Made by a program: the position numbers and the translations under genes. A stretch of 6,833 nt of DNA from Bacillota bacterium. Its GTDB lineage: Bacteria; Bacillota_I; Bacilli_A; MOL361; Turicibacteraceae. The notes beneath the pieces were generated by a model. It was not told the origin of the DNA. It worked only from the letters and a program-made list of their open reading frames with translations, and made no database searches. Location of the stretch: assembly GCA_003486705.1 (NCBI GenBank), contig DNGE01000186.1:8999-15831 (forward strand), in the 5' to 3' direction. Shown in pieces: positions 1-5,465 of the stretch (the stretch's first letter is position 1; every line of letters begins with the position of its first letter).

Positions 1-380
1 AAATAAAAGTGTTGGATATTCGTAAAACAAAAAATCTTATTTTTCTTTTTCGTTTTAACACGAACTTTAATACACTTTCCTTTTTCATTCATAAAAGCTA
101 ACGTTAAATACTTTTGCTTTTTAACGTACGGACACTCTACAACAAACCCAACGTGAGCCTCATTAATATGAAAATAGTCCATGACATCCGTGCGCGGACA
201 TTTTTGAATACTGACATCATGTGAAAATTTTGAATCCACCGTAACCATCACTTGACTTTTACTGACCGCCCATCCCTGAATTAATACTTTAGATGTTTCT
301 TCATTTAATTGAACGGTATCAATATGATAAATAATCTGACGATCAGATAATTTTTTTTGATGACCTACTTTTCGAACCAT
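1..380 (-). CDS. Partial gene (N-terminal 126 residues): probable cell-envelope glycan enzyme with a beta-sandwich-like N-terminal domain
   Basis: The reading frame starts at the ATG at 378-380 and stays open to the left edge, so only the N-terminus is present. An AAGGAG ribosome binding site lies 8 bases upstream of the ATG. The visible 126 residues have no signal peptide or membrane segment and are rich in Lys and short beta-like stretches. The pattern is IQGWA (34-38), PRTDV (62-66), F70 and GF (78-79). I recall this G-W-A...R-x-D-V...F...G-F pattern from small beta domains at the start of glycosyltransferases and related enzymes in Bacillota polysaccharide and teichoic acid loci; that assignment is from memory and is inference. 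The gene follows the exporter ATPase gene by 68 bases on the same strand with no terminator hairpin between, so it is probably in the same operon and acts in making or modifying the exported glycan. The catalytic part, if any, lies outside the window. Confidence 0.7.
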   Translation of the reverse strand, partial: MVRKVGHQKKLSDRQIIYHIDTVQLNEETSKVLIQGWAVSKSQVMVTVDSKFSHDVSIQKCPRTDVMDYFHINEAHVGFVVECPYVKKQKYLTLAFMNEKGKCIKVRVKTKKKNKIFCFTNIQHFY

Positions 381-448
381 ACTTGTTACTCCTTACCATA
401 ATAAAATAATCATTCCTATACTTTAATAAACTCATCGTTTGTTCTAAT

Positions 449-1639
449 TTAATTCAACACTTCCCACTCATGCTTTATATAAAACCTTCCTTCGGCTGTA
501 TAATCATTATGAACGACAAACGTTAAAATATCTGTTTTATAATCAATGCAAACAATACTACGTTGCGCAAAAATACCCACATCAATATTATATACACCTG
601 GCAACAATGGCATTTCAGGAATTCTATACCTAACTTTATGCACACCCTTGACCTTCGGCACCTCAACTTTTTCCAAATACGTATTCGGGCCAAAAACATA
701 CTCACGATTTGGCGTATAAATAGCAACACCTAATAAAAATTCAGGGATTTGTGCTTCATAAATTTCATACGTTACATCAACATAAAAACAATCGAACGTT
801 TTAATGTTTTGAGCACTTAATTCAACATTTGAAATACGCCCCATTTTATCGGGATTTTCAATCTCATCTACTACTAGATTCTCATTTTTATTAAAAACTT
901 TATCCCCATACACTAACCAACTTTCATACAAATCGACAATTTCTGTCGATTCTCCGTCCATTTTCAAATGTCCTTTATCAATCCAGATTGCACGATCACA
1001 AAATCTTCTCACTTGTTCTGTGGCATGTGTCACAAATAAAATAGTTGTTCCTTTCTTTTTTATTTGCTCCATTTTTTCAATACATTTTGTTTGAAATCTA
1101 GCATCCCCAACACTTAATGCTTCATCTACAATTAAAATATCAGGTTCTACGTTAATCGCAACAGCAAAGGCAAGTCGTGCAAACATTCCACTTGAATATG
1201 TTTTAACCGGTTGATAAACAAAGTCTCCAATATCAGCAAAGTTAATAATAGCGTCGAGTTTCGATTCCATTTCTTTTTTGGTGTACCCCATCATTGATCC
1301 ATTTAAATAAACATTTTCAACACCTGTATATTCTGGATTAAACCCAGCACCTAACTCAAGCAAGGCTGAAACTTTCCCTTTAACTTCCACAGATCCACTT
1401 GTAGGATTTAAAACACCTGTAATAATTTTTAGTAACGTTGACTTTCCTGAACCATTCGTCCCTAGTATCCCGACACTTTGACCTTTGTAAATTTCGATAT
1501 TTATATCTTGCAGTGCATAGTGATTTTTAGAATACAATTTCTTTGTTATGCTCATCGCTTCTTTAACGCGATCCATTGGATGTTTATATATTTTATAGAC
1601 TTTATCTAACTGCCTAACATTAATTATATTTTCTTGCAT
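449..1639 (-). CDS. tagH: ABC transporter ATP-binding protein, polysaccharide/teichoic acid export (TagH/RgpD/Wzt type)
   Basis: This is the ATPase half of an ABC-2 exporter that powers transfer of a lipid-linked polysaccharide or teichoic acid across the membrane. From the start at 1639 it has 396 residues. Walker A is GTNGSGKST (60-68), followed by a KVSALLELGAGFNPEYTG stretch (89-106) typical of the TagH/KpsT/Wzt branch. The signature is YSSGM (148-152), Walker B ILIVDE (168-173), and the switch histidine is H205. Residues about 265-396 form a beta-rich C-terminal domain containing LGVAIYTP and VFGPNT (303-320), resembling the Wzt C-terminal glycan-binding domain. Bacillus subtilis TagH is longer (about 530 residues) with a different C-terminus, so RgpD/Wzt is the closer match and the symbol marks family only. 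An in-frame ATG at 1663 lacks a ribosome binding site and overlaps the permease gene. Of the tandem ATGs at 1642 and 1639, the second has better spacing (6 bases) from AAAGGAGG. Confidence 0.93.
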   Translation of the reverse strand: MQENIINVRQLDKVYKIYKHPMDRVKEAMSITKKLYSKNHYALQDINIEIYKGQSVGILGTNGSGKSTLLKIITGVLNPTSGSVEVKGKVSALLELGAGFNPEYTGVENVYLNGSMMGYTKKEMESKLDAIINFADIGDFVYQPVKTYSSGMFARLAFAVAINVEPDILIVDEALSVGDARFQTKCIEKMEQIKKKGTTILFVTHATEQVRRFCDRAIWIDKGHLKMDGESTEIVDLYESWLVYGDKVFNKNENLVVDEIENPDKMGRISNVELSAQNIKTFDCFYVDVTYEIYEAQIPEFLLGVAIYTPNREYVFGPNTYLEKVEVPKVKGVHKVRYRIPEMPLLPGVYNIDVGIFAQRSIVCIDYKTDILTFVVHNDYTAEGRFYIKHEWEVLN

Positions 1640-1645
1640 CATAAT

Positions 1646-1653
1646 CCTCCTTT
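1646..1653 (-). promoter_or_regulatory. Ribosome binding site deciding the exporter ATPase start
   Basis: The minus strand reads AAAGGAGG here, directly after and touching the TAA stop of the permease gene (1653-1655). It sits 3 bases before the ATG at 1642 and 6 bases before the ATG at 1639, favouring the second. The longer frame from 1663 would place this ribosome binding site inside the coding sequence. Stop and start are only 13 bases apart, so the two proteins are probably made by coupled translation in matched amounts. Confidence 0.85.
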
Positions 1654-2435
1654 TATAACACATCGGAGAAATGTGGTTTTAATTTTTGATACACTGTACG
1701 ACATCCCAACAATAAAATAAATAAGACGCACCAAAAATAAATAAAATAGCCAAACTGCTCAAAAAACCATATCTTATTAATAAACGTGTTGCGATATCCA
1801 TCAACAATATAAAATAAAGGATTTAATTTTAATAACCATTGATACTGAGGAGGAATTAAATTAATATTCCACATAATTGCGGTTAACCACACACCTACTT
1901 GTAATAAAATATTAACAACTTGCCCTAAATCTCTAAAGAATATTATCAAGGCACTGCTTAAATATCCTAAACTCATGACTAGTATAAATGTACATAAAAA
2001 ATAATACGGAATTTGAACGTAATAGACATCTGGATAAAAGCCATTTAAGATATAGATTAAAATCGTGACAGCAATAAAAAATAAATGAACATATGTGGAC
2101 GAAATAATTTTAACAAGTGGCAAAATATCAATATTAAATACGATCTTCTTCACTAAAAAACTGTACTCAATAAATGTATACGTCACATTTGTCCACGCTT
2201 CTTGAAAGAAAAACCATGGAATAATTCCAGCTAGCAACCATAATACATAAGGATATCCATTAACAGGACCAGATTTAAAGCCAACTTCAAATACAAACCA
2301 AAAAATTAACACTTGAATCAACGGTTGAACGAATGCCCAAATAACACCGAAATAAGAACCTGCATATTTAACTTTAAAATCATTTTTAGATAAATCTAAT
2401 AGCATTGCATAATCTATATTATTTTTTTGTTTCAT
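1653..2435 (-). CDS. tagG: ABC-2 type polysaccharide/teichoic acid export permease (TagG/RgpC type)
   Basis: This is the membrane half of the exporter, partner of the ATPase encoded just downstream. It has 260 residues, the usual length for TagG/RgpC/Wzm/KpsM permeases. The cytoplasmic N-terminus leads into KYAGSYFGVIWAFVQP (23-38), a hallmark of the family. About six membrane segments are visible, near residues 29-52, 62-80, 108-131, 141-166, 172-189 and 227-245. The segment with RDLGQ (168-172) followed by LNPLFYIVDGYR (204-215) is the other conserved family block. The ATG at 2435 is preceded by GAAAGG with 8 bases of spacing. It is the first gene of the export operon. The substrate cannot be told from the permease: wall teichoic acid, a rhamnan-like wall polysaccharide and another lipid-linked glycan are all possible. 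The symbol marks family rather than proven orthology. Confidence 0.93.
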   Translation of the reverse strand: MKQKNNIDYAMLLDLSKNDFKVKYAGSYFGVIWAFVQPLIQVLIFWFVFEVGFKSGPVNGYPYVLWLLAGIIPWFFFQEAWTNVTYTFIEYSFLVKKIVFNIDILPLVKIISSTYVHLFFIAVTILIYILNGFYPDVYYVQIPYYFLCTFILVMSLGYLSSALIIFFRDLGQVVNILLQVGVWLTAIMWNINLIPPQYQWLLKLNPLFYIVDGYRNTFINKIWFFEQFGYFIYFWCVLFILLLGCRTVYQKLKPHFSDVL

Positions 2436-2461
2436 TGTCTTATCCTTTCAATAAATAATTC

Positions 2462-2470
2462 ATTGTAACA
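2462..2470 (-). promoter_or_regulatory. Candidate extended -10 promoter for the export operon
   Basis: The minus strand reads TGTTACAAT, an extended -10 (TGn plus TACAAT, 5 of 6 to consensus), which would start transcription about 20 bases before the permease start codon. There is no good -35 element at 16-18 bases, and AT-rich DNA gives such matches by chance, so this is tentative. The rest of the gap from 2471 to 2596 holds nothing I recognise. Confidence 0.3.
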
Positions 2471-2596
2471 AAACCCTAAATAATCTTTTAAATACATACA
2501 CCTTATTATGTGATTTTTTTTGTACTCACATTCTAAATATTGAGATTTATTACATATTTTTAAAATCCACACACTATAGCCAAATCCTTTATACAT

Positions 2597-2635
2597 AAAA
2601 AAGGCAGAAAATCTATAAAAGATTCTCTGCCTTTT
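2597..2635 (-). terminator. Intrinsic terminator after the lipid kinase gene
   Basis: The arms at 2620-2635 and 2599-2614 form a 16-bp stem in the minus-strand RNA with one G-U pair and a 5-base loop, followed by a U run (UUUUUU counting the stem end). It begins 10 bases past the kinase stop codon. It separates the kinase gene from the export operon downstream. Confidence 0.92.
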
Positions 2636-2645
2636 GAGTCAATAA

Positions 2646-3536
2646 TTATTTTGGTTCCCCAATAATCTGAACTCGACGTTGTAAATTTTTAATCGTGCAG
2701 TTTTCAATAAGACCGCCTTCTTCCCCGTCAAGCGTCCACTTAACCGGTTCATTACACTCAAAAGTAATGCGATTTGTTTTAAAAGTCATTACATATTCCG
2801 GGTCATATTCCGTATTTAAAAAGTCCGTTAAAATTCTATGAAGATCAATAATATTTTGTGGCATTTTAATCAAAGTCACTTCAAATAACCCATCATTTAA
2901 ATTCGCTACTTGCCCAAAAGCTTGCCTAATTCCACCAACAGAATCTGAATTTGAAATCATTCCAAAAATATAGTTTCCTTCTACAAAACCATCATTATAA
3001 AATATTTTACACTGATAAGAATGAATCGTTGGCAATTTTAATAACCCTTCAATTAAATATGCCAGTCGCCCAAGCATATTTTTTCTAGGTTGTGGCGTTT
3101 CATATGCCACATCCGTAAAGGCACCAAAAGCAGCAACATAAGTAAAGTATCGATCATTAAACTGGCCAATATCAATAGATACTGGATTTCCTGTTAAACA
3201 CAATTCAATCGCCTTAGGAATATTTTTAGGTATATTTAAATTCGTTGCGAAATCATTCGTTGTTCCTGCCGGAAGATAACCTATTGGAATATTAATATGG
3301 TGTTCAATAGCACCTGCAATCACTTCATTAAGTGTTCCATCGCCACCTGCCACAACAATTTGATCATATTTACGTGCTGTAAACATTTTTCTTGTTGCAT
3401 CATGCTTAGCTTTTGTTGGATACACAGTTACTTCATACCCAGCTTGGCTTAATTGCGTTACAATCAATAATAAATGCTCTTTTATAACACCTCTACCAGA
3501 TTTAGGGTTAATTAATAATAATAATTTTTTTCTCAT
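2646..3536 (-). CDS. Diacylglycerol/lipid kinase, YegS/BmrU/DgkB family
   Basis: This is a soluble or membrane-associated kinase that transfers phosphate from ATP to diacylglycerol or a related lipid, giving phosphatidic acid for reuse in phospholipid synthesis. The 296 residues match the family's usual length of about 290-315. The N-terminal nucleotide-binding domain shows NPKSGRG (10-16), the signature GGDGTLNEV (64-72) and PAGTTNDFA (89-97). The C-terminal beta domain ends with DGEEGG (270-275); its Glu272 sits where Staphylococcus aureus DgkB has a glutamate proposed as catalytic base. The block VAAFGAFTDVAYETPQ is also typical of the family. The ATG at 3536 has AAGGAAG about 8 bases upstream. 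It is a single-gene unit, with a metK terminator before it and its own terminator after. Exact substrate (diacylglycerol, undecaprenol or another lipid) is not determined, so no symbol is given. Supplying the neighbouring envelope pathway by recycling lipid is inference. Confidence 0.93.
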   Translation of the reverse strand: MRKKLLLLINPKSGRGVIKEHLLLIVTQLSQAGYEVTVYPTKAKHDATRKMFTARKYDQIVVAGGDGTLNEVIAGAIEHHINIPIGYLPAGTTNDFATNLNIPKNIPKAIELCLTGNPVSIDIGQFNDRYFTYVAAFGAFTDVAYETPQPRKNMLGRLAYLIEGLLKLPTIHSYQCKIFYNDGFVEGNYIFGMISNSDSVGGIRQAFGQVANLNDGLFEVTLIKMPQNIIDLHRILTDFLNTEYDPEYVMTFKTNRITFECNEPVKWTLDGEEGGLIENCTIKNLQRRVQIIGEPK

Positions 3537-3839
3537 CTAAATCTTCCTTTTTCTCTATCTATCTAAAACACAAATATATTTCATATTACTTGTAGCAGGC
3601 TTTGTATTTACGCCGCTTTGGTACTAAGAAATCCTATCGTCCAATTAAACTGTGGACATCTAACTAAAACAAAAATAAAACTAAATGATTGACTATCCGC
3701 TTCATCCTCAACAGATTGGCACCCAGATATTCAATGATTCCCTTAAAATATTTAACCACATAACATTTACTAAGACTTATATACTTTATCATTATATTAT
3801 GCTACTTAAATAAAATGATAATTCTTACTTATTAACTAC
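3537..3839. other. Gene-free stretch between metK terminator and lipid kinase gene, with an unexplained less AT-rich core
   Basis: No gene is supported here. The ends are very AT-rich (about 18% GC at 3761-3840), while 3591-3660 is about 41% GC. On the minus strand, which would be the kinase leader, two small hairpins can be drawn in the core: GUCCA...UGGAC, and AGCGGC...GCCUGCU with one bulged U. I could not match them to a known riboswitch or leader. The core might also be a decayed gene end or insertion-sequence remnant. A 42-codon plus-strand frame (3685-3813) and a 38-codon minus-strand frame lack ribosome binding sites and resemble nothing I know. Confidence 0.6.
3791..3796 (-). promoter_or_regulatory. 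Candidate -10 element for the lipid kinase gene
   Basis: The minus strand reads TATAAT exactly, just downstream of the metK terminator and about 255 bases before the kinase start. The best -35 candidate (TTATCA) is at 19 bases and weak. If used, it would give a long kinase leader containing the unexplained core at 3591-3740. Chance occurrence in this AT-rich DNA is quite possible. Confidence 0.22.
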
Positions 3840-3882
3840 AAAAATCCGCTTTTTAATCTAAGTCATTAAAAAGCGGATTTTT
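3840..3882 (-). terminator. Strong intrinsic terminator after metK
   Basis: The arms at 3840-3857 and 3865-3882 are perfectly complementary over 18 bp, with a 7-base loop. In the minus-strand RNA the stem starts about 20 bases after the metK stop and ends in a U run. The plus strand also has a T-rich tail (TTTTTTCTT), so it could act in both directions, although no plus-strand gene is present to need it. Confidence 0.92.
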
Positions 3883-3901
3883 TCTTACAATTAAGAAATA
3901 A

Positions 3902-5098
3902 TTATTTATTTAAAGAAGCTTTTAATACGTCTACTTTATCTAAACGTTCCCACGGTAAATCAACATCTGTACGTCCAAAGTGTCCGTATGCAGCCGTTTG
4001 TTTATAGTGAGGTTTACGTAAGTCTAACATTTGAATAATTCCTGCTGGACGTAAATCGAAGTTTTCACGAATAACTTCAACGATTTTTGTGTTTGATACT
4101 TTTCCAGTTCCAAATGTGTCAACCATGATTGAAGTTGGCTGAGCAACCCCAATTGCGTATGATAATTGGATTTCAATTTTATCAGCATATCCTGCTGCAA
4201 CTAAGTTTTTAGCAACATAACGTGCAGCATAAGCAGCTGAACGGTCTACTTTAGTCGCATCCTTACCAGAGAATGCTCCACCACCATGACGTGCATATCC
4301 TCCGTAAGTATCAACGATAATCTTACGACCTGTTAATCCAGCATCTCCGTGTGGTCCACCGATAACAAAGCGTCCTGTTGGATTGACTAAGTAACGCGTA
4401 TCTTCAGTAATTAACTCTTTTGGTAATACAACATCAAAAACATGTTTTTGAATATCTTGAGTAATTTGTTCATGCGTAACTTCAGGTGAATGTTGAGTTG
4501 ATAATAACACGGTATCAATTGCAACAGGTTTACCCGCTTCATCATATTCAATTGTCACCTGTGTTTTACCATCTGGACGTAAATAGTCTAATGTTCCATT
4601 TTTACGAACTTCTGTTAATTGACGTGATAATTTATGAGCTAATGAAATAGGTAATGGCATGAATTCTTCCGTTTCATTGTTTGCATAACCAAACATTAAA
4701 CCTTGATCTCCTGCTCCAATCGCTTCGATTTGAGCATCTGTCATTTTTCCTTCACGTGCTTCTAACGCTTGGTCAACTCCCATTGCGATATCTGCAGATT
4801 GCTCATCAATGGCAACTAATACAGCACATGTATCCGCATCAAATCCGTATTTAGCACGGTCGTATCCGATTTCACGAACTGTTTCACGAACTGTTTTTTG
4901 AATGTCTACATATGAAGACGTTGTAATTTCTCCAAATACTAAGACTAATCCCGTTGTTACTGATGTTTCACAAGCAACACGAGCCATTGGATCTTTTGCT
5001 AAAATCGCATCTAAAATTGCATCTGAAATCTGATCGGCGATTTTATCTGGATGTCCTTCTGTTACTGATTCTGATGTAAATAAACGACGCTCTGACAT
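3902..5098 (-). CDS. metK: S-adenosylmethionine synthetase (methionine adenosyltransferase)
   Basis: This enzyme joins methionine and ATP to give S-adenosylmethionine, phosphate and diphosphate; it is cytosolic and the cell's source of the main methyl donor. The 398 residues are the normal bacterial length. Visible hallmarks are GHPDK (15-19, ATP/Mg binding), DEQSADIAMGVDQA (98-111, the active-site loop), the signature GAGDQG (128-133) and the phosphate-binding GGGAFSGKD (272-280). The frame can be extended 17 codons upstream to a TTG at 5149, but that start has no ribosome binding site. The ATG at 5098 follows AAAGGAGG by 8 bases and gives MSERRLFTSESVTEG, the standard N-terminus. It is a single-gene unit under a consensus promoter and a SAM-I riboswitch, so high S-adenosylmethionine should lower its own synthesis. 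All catalytic motifs are intact. Confidence 0.98.
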   Translation of the reverse strand: MSERRLFTSESVTEGHPDKIADQISDAILDAILAKDPMARVACETSVTTGLVLVFGEITTSSYVDIQKTVRETVREIGYDRAKYGFDADTCAVLVAIDEQSADIAMGVDQALEAREGKMTDAQIEAIGAGDQGLMFGYANNETEEFMPLPISLAHKLSRQLTEVRKNGTLDYLRPDGKTQVTIEYDEAGKPVAIDTVLLSTQHSPEVTHEQITQDIQKHVFDVVLPKELITEDTRYLVNPTGRFVIGGPHGDAGLTGRKIIVDTYGGYARHGGGAFSGKDATKVDRSAAYAARYVAKNLVAAGYADKIEIQLSYAIGVAQPTSIMVDTFGTGKVSNTKIVEVIRENFDLRPAGIIQMLDLRKPHYKQTAAYGHFGRTDVDLPWERLDKVDVLKASLNK

Positions 5099-5106
5099 TA
5101 TTATGT

Positions 5107-5114
5107 CCTCCTTT
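5107..5114 (-). promoter_or_regulatory. Ribosome binding site deciding the metK start
   Basis: The minus strand reads AAAGGAGG, 8 bases before the ATG at 5098. It lies inside the longer frame that begins with TTG at 5149, which argues against that longer form. The leader from here back to the riboswitch terminator (5115-5246) is AT-rich and shows no other element I recognise. Confidence 0.88.
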
Positions 5115-5246
5115 AATTTTAAGGAATACTCTTCATTATTATTTAGCAAAACTTTATTTTAATGCTTCGGGTTGTTAATTTTTAACGTATTAACGACGAT
5201 CGAATATTTTATTTATCTCATTCAACTTACGTCTAATAAACCAAAT

Positions 5247-5272
5247 AAAAAAAGTCCGTTATAAGCGGACTT
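5247..5272 (-). terminator. metK: SAM-riboswitch-controlled terminator in the metK leader
   Basis: The minus-strand RNA folds as AAGUCCG / CGGACUU (arms at 5266-5272 and 5252-5258) around a 7-base loop, followed by more U residues. It lies about 150 bases before metK, where premature termination stops expression. Its 5' arm is shared with the antiterminator, so only one of the two structures can form. Confidence 0.93.
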
Positions 5273-5295
5273 GAATTCGATTCAAACCCTCTTAT
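5261..5295 (-). promoter_or_regulatory. metK: Antiterminator hairpin of the metK riboswitch
   Basis: The arms at 5280-5295 and 5261-5276 pair over 16 positions with one A-G mismatch, two G-U pairs and a 3-base loop. The 5' arm takes 7 of the 8 bases of the 3' strand of aptamer helix P1 (5289-5296). The 3' arm takes the 5' half of the terminator stem. Without S-adenosylmethionine this hairpin should form and let transcription continue; with it, P1 holds and the terminator forms. Confidence 0.85.
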
Positions 5296-5387
5296 TGATC
5301 GAGTCAACCTCGCTTGGGTAGGCACCTTCAATCAAGAGGTTGCCGCGACTTCTTCGGCCCCTATGCCTCCATCGCTCTAAATAAGAG
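5289..5387 (-). ncRNA. SAM-I (S-box) riboswitch aptamer upstream of metK
   Basis: The minus-strand RNA fits the S-box plan. P1 pairs CUCUUAUU (5380-5387) with AAUAAGAG (5289-5296). Then comes AGAG and P2 (GCGAU 5371-5375 with GUCGC 5345-5349) enclosing GGAGG and GAAGAA, the kink-turn side. The inner P2 stem is GGC/GCC with loop AUAGGG. GGCAACCU (5337-5344) pairs with AGGUGCC (5321-5327) as P3, and CGAG/CUCG (5309-5312, 5300-5303) forms P4. The P2 loop GGG can pair with CCC at 5316-5318, the expected pseudoknot. Compared with the common form, the P2 loop is one base longer and reads AUAGGG where many S-boxes have ACUGG, and P3 is short. Its position before metK and the switchable terminator fit feedback control by S-adenosylmethionine, with metK off when ligand is bound. 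Confidence 0.95.
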
Positions 5388-5421
5388 TATTCATATTATA
5401 TGATTTTTTGACACTTATAAT

Positions 5422-5450
5422 ATTATAGATATTTTATATTTTTTTGTCAA
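5422..5450 (-). promoter_or_regulatory. metK: Consensus sigma-A promoter of metK
   Basis: The minus strand has TTGACA (5445-5450), a 17-base spacer and TATAAT (5422-5427), both hexamers matching consensus exactly at ideal spacing. Transcription would start near 5415, about 28 bases before the riboswitch P1 helix. The -35 lies only 15 bases past the rmuC stop codon. A strong constitutive promoter fits control being left to the riboswitch. Confidence 0.95.
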
Positions 5451-5465
5451 TTATTAATTACTAAT

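Noticed and set aside
381..448. A possible separate promoter for the left-edge gene
   Set aside because: AT-rich hexamers such as TATTAT are present, but no -35 at proper spacing can be paired with them, and no terminator precedes, so read-through from the exporter genes is the simpler reading.
523..729. A 68-codon frame inside the exporter ATPase gene
   Set aside because: It overlaps a well-supported gene in another frame and has no recognisable features.
1640..1663. An upstream ATG adding 8 residues to the exporter ATPase
   Set aside because: The extension would encode the AAAGGAGG ribosome binding site and overlap the permease gene end, and no ribosome binding site precedes it.
3685..3813. 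A 42-codon plus-strand reading frame starting with ATG
   Set aside because: There is no ribosome binding site, it is of low complexity toward its end, it runs against all neighbours, and it resembles no family I know.
5099..5149. A 17-codon N-terminal extension of MetK from a TTG
   Set aside because: The AAAGGAGG site lies inside it, the start is a TTG without its own ribosome binding site, and the ATG at 5098 gives the conserved MetK N-terminus.
5289..5387. A lysine riboswitch or T-box as alternative for the metK leader
   Set aside because: A GCCGAAG string resembles part of the lysine riboswitch and GGUGCC loosely recalls a T-box, but the ordered P1-P4 plan, AGAG, GGCAACC and GGUGCC match the S-box, and the gene is metK.
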